Shown: positions 38,020 to 51,500 of the stretch, in pieces
Layout of the letters: every line of letters begins with the position of its first letter
Position numbering within the stretch: position 1 is the first letter of the stretch
From: Caprimulgus europaeus
Lineage: Eukaryota > Chordata > Aves > Caprimulgiformes > Caprimulgidae
Assembly: GCA_907165065.1 (NCBI GenBank)
Contig: OU015525.1
Span: 53,329,537 to 53,393,536 of the forward strand
Direction: 5' to 3'
DNA length: 64,000 nt
Position numbers and translations under genes: made by a program
Notes under the pieces: model-generated
The model's database searches: none
Told to the model about the DNA's origin: nothing
The model's input: only the letters and a program-made list of their open reading frames with translations

Positions 38020-39193
38020 CTAGATCAGGTTACCCAAAGCCCCATCCAACCTGACCTTGAACATATCCAGTGATGAGGCATCCACAACTCTGGACAGCCT
38101 GTTCCAATGCTTCACCATCCACATCATAAAGAATTTATTCCTTATATCCAATCTAAACCTACTGTCTTTTAGTTTAAAACCATTGTCCCTTTTCATGTCG
38201 CTACAGTCCTTTGTAAAAAGTCTCTCTCCATCTTTCTTATATGCCCTCTTTCTATATTGAAAGGCTGCAGTAAGGTCTGCCTGGAACCTTCTTTTCTCCA
38301 AACTGAACCCAAATTCTCTCAGTCTTTGACCACAGGAGAGGTGTTCCAGCCTTCTGGTCATCTCTGTGGCCTTCCTCTGGACCTGCTCTAACAGGTCCAT
38401 GTCTTTCTTGTACTGGGGACCAGAGAGCTGGAGGCAGTACTCCAGGTGGGCTTTCATGAAAGTAGAGGGGGAGAATCACCTCTCTTGACCTGCTGACCTT
38501 GTTTCTTTTTGTGGAGCCCAGGATCTGATTTGTCTTCTGTGCTATGAGTGCATATTGTTAGCTCTTGTCCAATTTTTCTGTCACCAGCATCCCCAAGTCC
38601 TTATCTCCAGAGTTTCTCTCAATCAATTCATCTCCCAATCTGTATTGATACTGGGGATTGCCCCCACCCAGGTGGAGGACGTTACACTTAAACTTCATGA
38701 GGTTCACATGGGCCCACTCTTCAAGACTGTCAAGATCCCTCTGGATGGCATCTCTTCTCTCTAGCATATCAACTGCACCATTTAATTCAGTGTCATTTGC
38801 AAACTTGCTGAGATTGCACTCAATCCTACTGTCTACGTCATTGAAGAAGATATTAAATGATACTGGTCCCAGACCAGACCTTTAGGACAATACTTCTTAC
38901 TGATTTCCACTTGGACATCAGGCCATTGACTATAATTCTCTGGACATGACCACCCAGCCAATTTCTTATCCATCTAACAGTCCATCCATCAAACTGTATC
39001 TCTCCAACTTTGCACCAAGAATGTTGTGGGAGGCCATATCAAAGACCTTATGGAAGTCCAGGTAGGTGACATCCGTAGCTCTTCCCTTGACCACTGGTGT
39101 AGTCATTTCACCATAGAAAGCCAGTAGATTAGTCAAACATGGTTTGCCCTTGGTGAAGCCATGTTGGCTGTCTCTAATCACCTCCTGATTTCC
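38020..39193 (-). pseudogene. CR1 ORF2 reverse-transcriptase pseudogene (outer copy)
   Basis: Minus-strand fragments read in order. The RT part is at 38966-39193: [20 protein letters not shown], then motif [17 protein letters not shown] with KVFD in place of KAFD. A palm/linker part is at 38558-38767 ([33 protein letters not shown]). The C-terminus is at 38020-38457 (HLEYCLQLSGPQYKKDMDLL, QRKATEMTRRLEHL, RFRLDIRNKFF, VKHWNRLS, DASSLDMFKVRLDGAL). Motif C at 38792-38803 reads FAND, not FADD, so a catalytic Asp has become Asn. Stops and frameshifts separate the segments. The open minus frame at 38966-39256 crosses the insertion boundary, so its N-terminal 20 or so residues come from the inner element and not from this ORF. 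Confidence 0.88.
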
Positions 39194-39733
39194 ATAGAAT
39201 GTTGTGAGTTGGAAGGGACTCACAAGGATCATCAAGTCCAACTCTTGCCCTATCATAGGACAATTCCAAGGTTCAGACCATGTGTCTGAAGGCGTTGCCC
39301 AAATGCTTTGTGAGTGTTGTCAGGCTTGATGCGATGACTGCTTCCCTGGGGAGCCTGTTGCAGTGCTCCACCACCCCCTGGGTGAAGAACCTTTTCCAAA
39401 TGTCCAACTTAAACCTCTCCTGGCACATCTTCCTGCCATTTCCTCTGGTCCTATCATTGGTCGCCAGAGGAAAGAGATCAGGACCTGCACCTCCTTTTTC
39501 CCTTTTGAAGAAGTTATAGACCATGATGACATCTCCTCTGTCTCCTCTTCTCCAGGCTGAACAAACCAAGCGACCTCAGCCTCTCCTCATATGGCTTCCC
39601 CTCTAAACCCTTCACCAATTTAGTGTCCCTCCTCTGGACACTCTCTAGGAGCTTTATATCCTGTTTACACTGTGGCGCCCAAAACTGCACCCAGTACTTG
39701 AGGTGATGCCACACCAAAGGAGAGTAGATATAT
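39194..39733 (-). mobile_element. CR1 LINE, 5'-truncated, nested inside another CR1
   Basis: The 3' terminus is at the left (ATAGAATGTTGTGAGTTGG, GGGACTCACAAGGATCATC). ORF2 C-terminal sequence continues to about 39727. Minus-strand words are [52 protein letters not shown] (39514-39717), [24 protein letters not shown] and HCNRLPREAV (39273-39569). The two frames differ, so at least one indel is present near 39520-39560. The left flank GATTTCC and the right flank CTATTCC look like a short duplicated target from the outer CR1. Being inside the outer copy, it must be the younger of the two. Confidence 0.9.
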
Positions 39734-40326
39734 CTATTCCGTGCTTTTACCAGGCACAGAGGTGAGGCTGATTGGTTCTAAAGTCCTCCTTTTTGCCCTT
39801 TTCAAAAATAGGTATGATGTTTTTCTGTTTCCCTTTTTTAAACATTTAAAGGAACACTCCTTCATAGATTTCATTCATAATTAGTGCTTCTGCAAATTTC
39901 CAAAAAAACTAAAAAATTGGGAAGTTGTTAGAAAATTTTATTCAAAGTTTTTGCCAGGGAAAATAATAAAATATAGTGTACCCTGTGTGCACAGCTATTT
40001 AAAAAAAAAATTCATTAAATAAAACCTCTAAAAATGGTAATTCTCTAAAGTAAAATATCATAATTTGTGTAGATCCTATTAGAATAATTCATGTAAAATG
40101 AAAAATAGATGAACCATATATTTCTGTAATAGTTATTTTCTAGTTTAAAAATCCATCTCTTATTTCATAATATTAAAACTTTATTTATTATATTTATTGA
40201 TATTATCCTCTAGAAATAGTTGCTGAAAATGAAATATATTCTTAATTTTGTGCATCTTTTATATAGTTATTATTCAAATAGATTGTAGAATTTTAATAAT
40301 TTATGTAAAATAATCCATACAAAAGG

Positions 40327-40367
40327 ATTAAATAAGGTTTAATAGTAATTAAATAAGGTTAAATAAA
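40327..40367. repeat. Short tandem duplication, ATTAAATAAGGTT unit
   Basis: The word ATTAAATAAGGTT occurs at 40327 and again at 40348, followed by related AATA-rich sequence. It is local slippage in AT-rich DNA. Confidence 0.6.
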
Positions 40368-41240
40368 TCTATTTTATTGTGATATTTAGTAACAATAGTA
40401 GTAACAACACCATGTAGTACATGTGAAAACTGGTAACAGTAAGAGTTTTCATACATGTTACATAGCCTTCCATTTCTGACCTCAGTTGTTCTTGATGCTA
40501 ATGTGCCATGCAATGCACATTCAGATGTGGTTTAGTAATTGGATAAATTTTTGGCCCACAGTAATTTCATCAGAAACCTGTAAGTACATAAAACCTTTTA
40601 ATGCTATTTTCAAAATTGCAAAGATTCCTGGAAGAGCAACATTCAAAATAGTATATTATTCAAATGCATAATCATTTGTTTAACTGATGCATGCTTTCAT
40701 AATTTCAATTGCATCTCCTGGATATGTCTTTCTTTCCTATTTTGCTTTTTTCATCATGTGCCACTGTCACCTCTTACACAGTCCACATACAAAAAGGCTA
40801 AGTTTTCAGAATTGTTGAAATTATTTTCCTATATATGCCTTTTTCTTTCCCAGTTGTTTTTCATGTCCTGACTCCTAATGAACATCCCTAAGGCCACAAG
40901 TATGAAATCCTGCCAATCTGTGTTCAGAAAGGCAAATAGACAATCAAACAAAGTTAATTGTAAAGTACAGCATAACTAGTAGGAGGAAAAGAGCAGCTTT
41001 CATGGAAAAATATTCCACCAAGAAGAATAAAAAAATCCTCTAGGATTTTCCTACAAAAGAAATAGTCTTCAAAAAGAACACAGAAGAGGGTTCCAGGAGC
41101 AGGAAGGATTTGATGTTACACTAAAGGGGTAACTGCAGAAGTGACTGAAGCCCAAGTTTTCTCTTTCCCAAGTTACTCCTTTAAACAGGCTATAATCTTT
41201 CTCTGACTATAGTCATGTTGTAGTCATGGTCTAGTGAAGC

Positions 41241-41288
41241 AGCTCTGATGGTTAGAGTATTTCCCTCAGTAAGTGAAGGTTCACGTCT
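41241..41288 (+). other. Weak tRNA-like A/B-box pair, possible SINE head relic
   Basis: AGCTCTGATGGTTAGAG at 41241-41257 resembles a tRNA D arm (CTC...GAG pairing), and GGTTCACGTCT at 41278-41288 resembles a B box. The distance between them is about 6 nt shorter than in a normal tRNA, and the anticodon and T stems do not pair well. It is therefore not a functional tRNA. It may be an ancient tRNA-derived SINE head or a chance match. Confidence 0.25.
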
Positions 41289-44200
41289 TCTTACAGTAGC
41301 CTTCTCTTGTCCATATTTTCTTAACATTCTGAATAATCAAAATTCAGCTCTGCTTACAGTTGTAGCTGCTTCTAATATAGTAGCTGGAATAATAAAGAGG
41401 AAGTAATCTATTAAACTAGAGAGACTAAATAAAATTAGGATGATTAAATATTTGCAGTCTACATAATGTTTATCTTGTGTAAATAACATGAAGAGTCATA
41501 AATCTGATTTTATTGTAGGCTCTTAGGTAGAATGTAGTGTATCTACTAAGAAACATTTAACCAGCATAACTTCTCATGTATAACTTCAGGCCAAGTGTGT
41601 TTAAATAAATTACTTCAAAACAGCCTTAGAGTTGGTGTCTGTTTACAGATAATGATCATATTAAATAACTGTGTAGGTGCTATATAAAACTGAAGTACTT
41701 TAAATTAGCTGTCAAATGTGGAAAAGATGAAGCAGCTGAGAAATTTTCCATCATACACAATGTGATAAAAGCTCTGTTGTGTCAAAGTTGTCATATAGTT
41801 TGCTACTGCTTTTACTATGTGTATTAATAAAGTTCTAGTTATTATGATTGCTGCAGTAAACAGGACACTTGACTAAACTGAACTCAATATGTATGCACAA
41901 CAATCTACATCTGTAGGGCTACGGTCTTCAATCCCGTGAACTAAAAATTAGATCTTGAATCGAATCTGTAACTGAGAATGTGTGTCTCTGTCCTCGTGTT
42001 AAGCTATGGAGTAATCATAATCACTTAGAAGCAAACGTATATTAATTATATTTTTTAAATCGCCACTTTTTGTTAACACAGTTTTAGAAATCAGAGCAGT
42101 TATTACATCAAGTTCTTTATGATTCTTAGTCTAAAATAATGCAGACTTTAGAATAAGATTAGATAATCAGGGACATTAATTTCTTCTCAAGCTATATAAT
42201 CCCCCAAATTATTAGAATGTAACTCAAGAAGTGCAACTATGTAATGATGACAGTATAAAACTGAATAATCTATTTGTTTATAGGTGTCATCTTCCAATAA
42301 CCTTTATTTGCCGATTAAAAATATCTGAAAATTTATTTTGCTTAGTACAAACTCCAAAACAAACTCAACCATTTCCACTGGAAATAAATTTATTTCCCCA
42401 TACACCAAGAATCCTTATCATGAAACAGCAGTTTTCAGAAAGATCTTCAGTGTGCTTTTCATTTAGGTGGGGGAGCATGGATAAGACACACATTCTTCAA
42501 CCTGTTTTTAGAGAAATGTGTCAGGTGAGAGCTTAGACAAACAATAATCATGATCTATCTGGGCTTGAAATGTGAGTTTCTGAGTTCCTGTGTTGATTCA
42601 GCTCTTTTGGAGCTCCTAACATGTTCCTGACACTGTTAGGTCTGTGTTAAAACAAATATTACAATTAAACCTCAAGTTCCAGAGTTTCATTCAGTGTCTT
42701 GACAAAGCCAAAGAGGGTGTTTTTTCCCACAACATCACTTCTGTTTTGCTTCTGTTTTGTTTATTAGCCTTCCCTTGAAGCATCAGTAGCCGACCACCTC
42801 TGAAGACAGGCTACTGAGCTGGGTGGCCAGTGATCTCAGAGAGAACAAAGAATTCATACAACAATATTTGACATTTCCTGCACTACTTTCCATCTGCTTT
42901 GATCCTATTACTTTAATTGAATATTTAATGTGTAAATATCTAAGTAAACACTGTTGCAAAACAATATGCATTTTTGTTGTGGTAGTTCAAAACATCTTGC
43001 TCCATACTTCCTGTGTTTTGGCTGCTATTTCTTTTTCCTACTGCTTTTGATTCTGTCTACTGTAGAAAAGCTTTCAGGCTATTCTCGAAATCTCTATTCC
43101 TATCAGGGAGCATTTTCCCGTTTTCTTAATTTCTTGTGCTGATTTGCTGCAATCATCTCACCAATTATTGCATTGACTCTGGGATCTAACACATGTTGTT
43201 TCCCCATGAGTATGATACCATCTAGATTCTATTTGTAAGAGTAATTCTGGAGCACAGTTAGAATTCTAGTGGTTACAGCATACCAGCTAGCATGCTGTTG
43301 TGATTTTATTTATCTTCACTGAAAAATATGCTATATATATTGCCACTTTGAAGATGTGTATAGGAAATGCAAGTAAGTGCATTTTTCTGCCAGTTATGAG
43401 ACTGGCTTTTGTCATGAGCAGGATTCAGTATTGTGGCTAAATTGCAGATATGTTTATTAGCAGCATTTTCTAAGAATGTTTGCTCATCTTTATAATCTAG
43501 ACAAGCCTTCCTATTTCTTTTTCATATCACTTAGGATATAAATCAGTGTATCTTTTTAATATAGTTGGACTTTCTTTTCTGATCTCATTATTCAATAATA
43601 TTTAAATATGTCTAGCTCAAAGAAAAAAAAAAAGCAAACAATAAAAACAAAAACCTGTCTGCCTGTGTAATGCAGTAGCAACTGAAACAGAAATTAGATC
43701 TCATTGGTTGCAGGGACAACAGTATATTTATAGCCCACACAGCAAATTGTTGCAGCTTTCTTCACTGAGAAAAACTAGGGGCAAATGTAGTATTAAGCAG
43801 TTCCTTATCTGAAGTCTTTTAACATGAAGGAAAGCTGTAAATCTGGTGAGAGAGAGAGACATTGGGAGAGCTCTGACACACTCTTCCAATCTCCATTTTA
43901 AAGTTCACTTTAAATGCATAATTCCAGAGTTACCAGGCTTCATGCTTTACTTTGTGACACAATTGCTGGTGATTGGGTCTAGCACTGGACGGCTGTGACT
44001 GGCTTACAGCATTTTTTATGCCTCCCTGTCTCTGCAGTTGTACCGAGAGAAGAGGGAGCATCTGATTTGGAGAGAGGAGAGTTGCTGTAGGAATGAAATT
44101 CATGAAATGCAATTTCATTTCTGGAAGATTCCCATGCATACTAAACAAGTCCTGTCCATAATAAGTGTCATTCTGATCCTATGGCTCTAAATTTTCCTTT

Positions 44201-44455
44201 AGCACCTTCCTGGTGCTATTCCTCACCAAAGGATGCAGGATTTCTTTTCAAGAGAACTGAGAGCTGGCTGATGAGCAGCTTTTGAAAATATCTTTCCTGA
44301 AGTCATAAAGAAATACAAATATATTTGTATTTCATGTGAAGCATAGGTCAAAAGCTGCTTCATCTAAGAAACTAGGGCAAATAAATTGTATAGGAGAATA
44401 TTTATTTGAAGACGAGTTGCTGCAAAAATAACTGAGAATTTGTTACAAATGAAAT

Positions 44456-44490
44456 AGAAAGAAGGAAAGAAAAAAGAGAGAAGGAAAGAG
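44456..44490 (+). repeat. Pure polypurine tract, 35 nt
   Basis: The plus strand is uninterrupted A/G over 35 nt, within GAAAGAAGG-type repeats. Such tracts can form triplexes, but this one is not a clean mirror repeat. Confidence 0.8.
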
Positions 44491-47400
44491 TAAAGAGTCT
44501 CTTTGTGTAGTCTAATCGAAAGCAGACATCTGCTGCACTTCTGCCAAAAGAAAAATCATTTATCAGGCAGTTAAAAGAGATTTGACTTACCTCACTGAGT
44601 GTTAGAAACATATTACATCAGTTCAATGTTTCTGTCCCAGAGCCACCTGACAGTCTCTAGTCAGTTTTTGAATCATAGAGTCATGTGGATACTCAATGTG
44701 TTGATGAGAATAGATTTTAAATGAAAGAGGATTCCGCTGCTGAGGAAGTCATACCTTGAAAGGTGGGATATTTTGGAAAATCATATTTAGCCCTATCTCT
44801 TCTCAGTGCATTTTGCTACATTGCACTTGAGAAGTTATCTTCCCCATGAAAATTAACACCTGGGAGAGAATAACAGAACACCATTGCACATATATTACAC
44901 TTACCTTTCACCTGTAAAACACTTTTCATTAAGATGCCGCATGAATGTGTGGTTTAAAAATAATCCGTCTTAGTAATGCATGATTGATAACCAGTTGCTT
45001 AAAGTTGCATGGTGTTTTGAAGGAAAATAGCCATTTCTTATAAAACACCTGGTGAGAAAAGGCACCAAAAATGTACCAAAACCAGAAGGGCAATATTGTG
45101 TTCAGGTGATTGATTGAGTTTTATTCCGTCAGTAAAAGTGAATTCTTTAACAGAAGGATGGTACCACAGCATGGGTCATTGCAGTTGCTTCTAAATAATA
45201 CAACAAGAATGCGTTTGACCAAAATTGTCCTCTGTTCAGATTCTCAAAGGTGTTTAATCAACAAATGATGTTTGAATTAGGCATTTTTCTTAGGACTTTC
45301 CATAAATCGTTCAATATTAAGAACAAGGAAATTAGAAGAGGAACAAGAAAATGCTTCTGTGTGTAAGTAGGGCACATCTACAGCCCTACAATATCCTTAT
45401 GATGTAAGCCTTTGAGGAATTGCCATGAGCTCTCCACAGTGCAAAGACATACCAGGAATGCTCAGAAGTTCTGCAGAAATAAAACTCTAATACTGTATTC
45501 ACTCACCAGAGGAAAAGAGTAACTGCCATTTCATTATCCTTTATTTGATATTCATTTTCTTTCATCAGTAAAAAATTCTTCATAATAGCAACTACAAGTT
45601 CTTACTCCTTAATAAAGCATGAAGGATATTTCATTGGATTTTATAATTAAAAGTATCTTCAAACACACTCAAAAGAGGCCAGTGCTATTTAACCAATTAG
45701 ATCATAATAACCATCACCAAGTGCAGGGGTGGTTCTTGTGGCATCCCTCACTTTGCTGAATTTGCAAAGTCAGTGTGAAGCTTTGTAAAGAAAGAGAGAG
45801 GCTAACTTTTTTTCAAAGCCTGAAAACTTTCAGCTCTCTGTTGTCACATGAGACCTTGTCAAGGACAAGATTTGTATTCTTTTTTTTTACTTTTGAGCTG
45901 CCTAACACTTATGAAGCCCCCATCTATAAAAACAAAGATCTACAGAATGTCTTCACACAGCCCTTGCTGTTGTATGACAGATAATGTCAGAGCTGCCTCT
46001 CAGACCTGACCAAGCTTGGCTTCACCACGGTGGGTGCTACAGCTTCCAAAACCTAAGAGCACTGTCTAATTTACAGCTGGATAGACAGACTCTGCCATTT
46101 CAGGTTAATGTCAAGATGTGATGGAGTTTCAACTCCAGTGGCTTAGCGGGAGTGCAAAACTGGCAGTGATGTGACTGGCAACTTCTGGTAACAAGACAAA
46201 AATGTCCACCAGTGATTGGTTTGTATTCTCTTGACCATGAAGCCTCATCTGTAATATGTGATACTCGCTGCAGGAAAAGTCAAGGTCCACCTTGTCTGCC
46301 CAACATTGGGCACTGAAGCTCACCGCAAGCCAGTCGTAAAATCTACGTAGCTTTAAAGAGATGAAAAAAAATATTTTTCATTTCTTAGGCTCTCAAGATT
46401 TTAAAAGCAGGGGCTGTTATTGTAAATTATTAAAATAAATGCTGGAAAGAGCATACAGGAAAGGTTGCACCAAGAACTACAGTCCATTCACACAACTGCC
46501 AGCTACTCAGTTTGTACCACGTTCTTACAAACACTTCTCCAGGGACTCACTCCCAAAGCTCTAAGCCTTCTCTGAAGTAATTTCCAAATATCCAGTTCAG
46601 CCAGGAAATGTATGACTTTATGCCCAGGAAAAGAAAAGTGTTTGATAATAATAGTAGCTCACAAGCTTTTGGAGCCCCAGCTGATGCAACTGAGAAGACA
46701 TGCAGAGATGTTACAGCCCAGTAGTGTCATAATTTCTGAGGGTTTGTACGCTTCATACAGTTCAAGTATCAAACTTCCATCACAAAATGGAATTTGCTGA
46801 AAGGTAACAGTAATTCTAGTTGTCAATGCATTGCCTCTGATAGAAATAAATTGAAGCAATGTGTCACAAAGTGTTTTCCTTCATTTATTGCTGATTTTCT
46901 CCTCTTTGCAAGGGCAGACTACACCAGACCTTAATTCTTTCAAGTACTGTCAGAAATAGCATAAACTAAAACAGCTTGGAAAGAAAACAGGGATTATATG
47001 CGATTCCATTTTGCTATATAAAGCCTATTACTTTATATAAATATGCATCAGTTTCAGATGCCTAATGTGCATGTACAGATTTTTCATGTACTAGATAAGA
47101 TACTTTGCTTTGACAAAATTTTTCGTTCATTCACTTAGGTAAGTATTAAAGCTTCACAAGTGTAAGGACCTGTAGCTCCAGTGTTATTGGATTTTTTTTT
47201 TTTTAATAAAGTCCCAGGGGGCTTTTTCACAAGGGAGAAAAAGTTTGTAGCGGCAATCAAGTTTTCAAAGCCCAACCTCCTATATCAGCACTGTTTGCAA
47301 GATAAGGCTAGATTTTCATCTCAGTAAAAAGACACATTTGAAAAGCATTGTGGAATCTATAAGGGAAAAAGAAAAAGAGTAAGGGTTAACATACAAAGAG

Positions 47401-48504
47401 GAAAATGTAACAAAAACCAATGTAATAAATACAAAGCAAAGAATCCTCTCACTGTAGTTTTTCCAGTGCGGCTTTGATCTCCTGCTCAGAGTCTTGGCTT
47501 TTGTTGCCTCTAGTTGTGTCTCAGGAACTCCAACTTTACAAAATTTTGGTACTTAGCACATCACCATTTCACATTTTAGTACAACCCTCACCTCCCCTGT
47601 CCTTGTTGCCAGATGAGCTGAAGATAAGCACTGATACTAGGAACAAATTAAAGCAACAGCTTACTTGAGAGCTACATTTAATGCACTGAACAGAATACAA
47701 AGTATTTCTGAATTTCTCTACTATAAATCTTTGAGTGAGAAATATATTAAGGAAATGATCAGTTGATATGTAGGAGCATAAGGTACAACACTCACAACTG
47801 TGTGTGTCTTCTAACTCCTTCACAAGTAATGAAATAAGACTACTTTTGTTTCTGATATTTTACTTCTGTCAGTACTTTGCAAGCAAACAACAGACCACCA
47901 AAGTAGCTCTTTTTTCATATATATGACTGCAGGTGGCTCAGAACTACTTTGTTTTTCTGCAAAGCTTTGAAATGAATCCTGCTTGTTAACTCCTGTTCTT
48001 GTCAACTCTTGTTGACATAGAAGAATTTATTGCTGAAGGGAAGCTGGCATGACAAACACCTAGGAACTTAATGCTCATAATTAAAAGCTAAGAAAAGGCA
48101 GCTCATTGCAAGGCCTATCATCAGAGGAAATACCTTTTGTTAGGCAAACTGATACAAGGTTGTTGGTGCTGGTCAGTTTGGCGTTCCTATCTCCTTAGGC
48201 CATAGTGAAACAAATAGGTTCTTTTACAATTGGGAGTGTTGAACAAGTTGAGATGCAGTGCTACCTTCAATAGAAGAGAGTCTTAGACTGTAGTGGATAC
48301 AGTTATTTAAACTAATGGAAATTTAAGTATTTCTGAATTTGTGCATATCTTGATTGTTATATACTAATGGCTTTTAATTGCTCAGCTTGGAGGAATATTC
48401 AGACAATTTTCACAAGGGTAGGAAAGACATCACGATTTTTTTCTATTTATTTGGAACTTCAATGATGTTAAACTAGCTGTGAACTTCATGACCATAAAAC
48501 AAAG

Positions 48505-48532
48505 AAAAAAAAAAAAAAGAAGAAAAAAAAAA
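48505..48532 (+). repeat. A-rich low-complexity tract
   Basis: Two A runs are separated by GAAG, followed by CCACGG and a C-rich/A-rich stretch. I recognise no retrocopy upstream. Confidence 0.8.
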
Positions 48533-51500
48533 CCACGGAAAAACCCCCAAACAACTCTACCACCACTAGATGGCAATGATTCAGCATCCAAACTTTGAAA
48601 CAGCCTTCAGCTTTAACACAATTAAATCTCATTTCAGTAATAGTTTTAATATTAAAAGCTCTCATTCATTATTCTTCATTTTCCCTTAAGTGTACACTAT
48701 CCATTCTCCAATGCTATCTTCTTTCTATCTGTATAATAGTCTGTCATTGGTATGCATTGTCAAACAGCATCATTCCTAAGGTGGATACATTTTTAAAGAT
48801 AGATATCAGTGAAAATTTTCATTCTGATGCTATTCAGTCAGTGCTGCCTCCTTGCAGACTCTGGGGAACCTCTGAGATTGTCAGTGTCTATCCCAAAATC
48901 CAGCACAGCATGTGGTGAATTTTGTCAGCAACTGCAGGAGGTTGGAGATGTGTTGTTTTGGCATCAGTAATTCCAAGAACTGCTGCTCTGGCTGTCTTAG
49001 TGAACCTCAGATTTTCACAACCAGTAGCTGCCTCAGTCACCATAGAATTGCTTTTCCCAGGCTGGAGGAGACTCCTCTCTCTCTAGACAAGGAGCCAGAA
49101 CTGAAGATTTAATCCCAGTCTTTTCTGTCTTTCCCACTGACATGCTGGGAGCATGTATCAGCTCCTACCACTGCTTTCTGTATAGGCTCTGACACGAAGG
49201 AAGAGATTATTTCTGTTCTTGCTCATTCTTTGTCTGCTGTTTAAAGAGTGCCTGCAGCCTGAATCATTCCTAGCTTTATGTGTTGTACTTTGCCAACCAA
49301 ACATGCCTTAGTAGGGGGTAATGGGAAAGGGAATGCTGACCTCTTTTTTCTGGGAGTGGCAGCTATCCTGGGAAGATGCCCTTGTGAAGACAGACCTTCC
49401 TACAAGGTGATAGTGCCTACATGACTGACTGAATACAAATATTCCTCATATCCTCTGAACTTCAGATCCCTGCTGTGCCCTGCACAACTACCTTCAGGTT
49501 TTGTTCCCCTACTTACGACTGGGACAGCAAGGATCAGACAGGCAGTGTATCAGGAAGCTATTTGGGTCTTCACTGCCAAAGATATGAGCATGCCAGGTGT
49601 CCACACATGTGCACATGGCACAACTCCGTCTGCTATCCATGGTTACTGTGACTCTGTCCTCTCAAACCTCTATGACTTATTTTATCCTTTCCTGTGCACT
49701 GGGATGTGCTGTATCAGCAGACCTGAGGACATCAGACAGAACTAGGTCTGAATGGTTAACCAGGGAAAATGTTGCTGATGAGCAGTAACACTGCACAGCA
49801 CAGGAGAAAGAAGGAGAGCTGTGGGCAAGGCAGAGGAATTTGTTTGTTTTCTGCTTCACTCAGAGTTGGCAGGGGAGGGGGAGGTTTTAGGGAAAGGAAA
49901 TGCTAAGGTCTGTGTTGGTTGCTGCAGCCTGGGGGAATGAGACTGGGTCAGAGCTGGGAGGCAGAGCCTGCAGGTACCTCCTGCCAAGGAAACCTTCTCT
50001 TCCTTCTCCTACCATGAGTTCAAGAGCTTCTCGCCTGTTCCTCTCCCAAAAACCCTTCCTTTCCAGCTATGGGAAGAAGTGATTTGTCTCTTCTGTGACC
50101 AGGCTCTGCCTGAACAACTTCTTCTGAGAGCAAATGAGAAAACACTCTGAGTTCACTGAGTATCACAAGCATAAAGTGATTTAGATGAGCCAGACTCAAT
50201 TCTAGTCATGACTTGGTCATGAAGAAGACTAAGTCCCACTGATATTCAACAACACTAGGGATTATGTCCATGAAAGAATAATCATGTCTAGTCAGCACCT
50301 CCAAATCCATACTCCACAAAGCCCTGCTAGGGTTCCCCGTGCTCCCAAATTTCCATCTGTGTCCTTCCCTGCACACTTTCCAGATTGTTTCTTGACCAGC
50401 TGAGAGTGTCTTTAATCTCTGGTAATACTGAGGGGCAAGGTAGCTATCCCATATTTCAACTACACTAGATTTAAAAAAAACATCTAGAGGACCCAGACTG
50501 GTTTGTCTTTCTCAGACCACACTAACCAAATTTTGATGGTAAAGAAAACTTGAGGTGTAAGAGGCTGAAGGCAGACCCGACAAACACCTCTATTCTGTGA
50601 ATCGTAAAGAAGTCAGAGTGCCTTCCTGTAGTAGGAAAGACTTGGTTTCAGGTCACTTTTCTCTTTGCAATGACTTCATCCCTCATCTCCCTGCTGAAGG
50701 TCTCAAGTTACCATCACACCATTGGATTTCTTTTGTGAGTCTCACCTTTAGTGCCTAAATCAAATTTGAAAATGGGCATAGGCTTTGTAGGGCCTGGTAG
50801 TGCACTGCTCAAATGTCTTTGCAAAACCAGACCTTAAAAATAGTAATAGTTCCAGTAGTTTTATGGGATCATTTCCAAGGAATTTTTATCTCATCTTCCA
50901 AAATGGTTAGGGTGACTTTTAATGTTTTATTTATTCAGAAAACTGTTCATAGTATGTTACCACAGAAATATCCATCTAGCCACTGCTACAAAGATACACT
51001 AATCTCAGCTCATAAATTCTGCCAATAATGAAAGCTAAATTTAGTAGATATTATAAGCACATGGGATGAGTGGATAGGTTGGACAAATATAGCACTGAGG
51101 CCGGATAACTTCAGGTGCCAAAATCTGCCAAAGTGCGCAAATGAGGTGGGGAAGACATGAAAGGAAGAGCAGTTGGATTTTGTGAGGTCTCAGTGTGACT
51201 CCTCATAGCTCCACGGTGAAGCCTGTCAGTAACCAGCAAGTGTTACATGACATATACATTTATTTCAGAATTTCCAGATGTGTGTAACTTGCAGGATCAT
51301 ATGTGAAGCTTGATCACTGCCTGGTGAAAAAACATGGAATATGCGGCAAAACAATATTGCCCTAAATACTCTATTCTTTAACTACAGGAGTGTTAGGCCC
51401 TGTATGAAAAAAAAAAAAGCACTCAATGAGGTGCCATTTTCATAGTTTGTCTGCCAGTAATTAATCATAAGTGTTTAGAAAGTAATTTTATTTACTGTGA

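Larger units (their letters stand above)
37934..39905 (-). mobile_element. CR1 LINE, interrupted by a nested CR1
   Basis: Reverse-oriented CR1. Its 3' end is at the left (AATAGAAACATAGAATGG and TTGGAAGGGACC near 37940-37972). It extends rightwards through the ORF2 C-terminus and RT region to 39193. CR1 RT sequence resumes at about 39741 (CCAGGCACAGAGGTGAGGCT at 39749-39768) and fades near 39905. The intervening 39194-39733 is a second CR1 in the same orientation. The outer copy is in the same RT region that the 61526 copy covers at about 62760-63000, which shows that the two halves are contiguous apart from the insert and a small internal loss next to it. Confidence 0.9.

Noticed and set aside
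44668..44690. GAATCATAGAGTCAT resembling a CR1 octamer tail
   Set aside because: The 15-bp match is not followed by any CR1 3' UTR or ORF2 sequence on either side.
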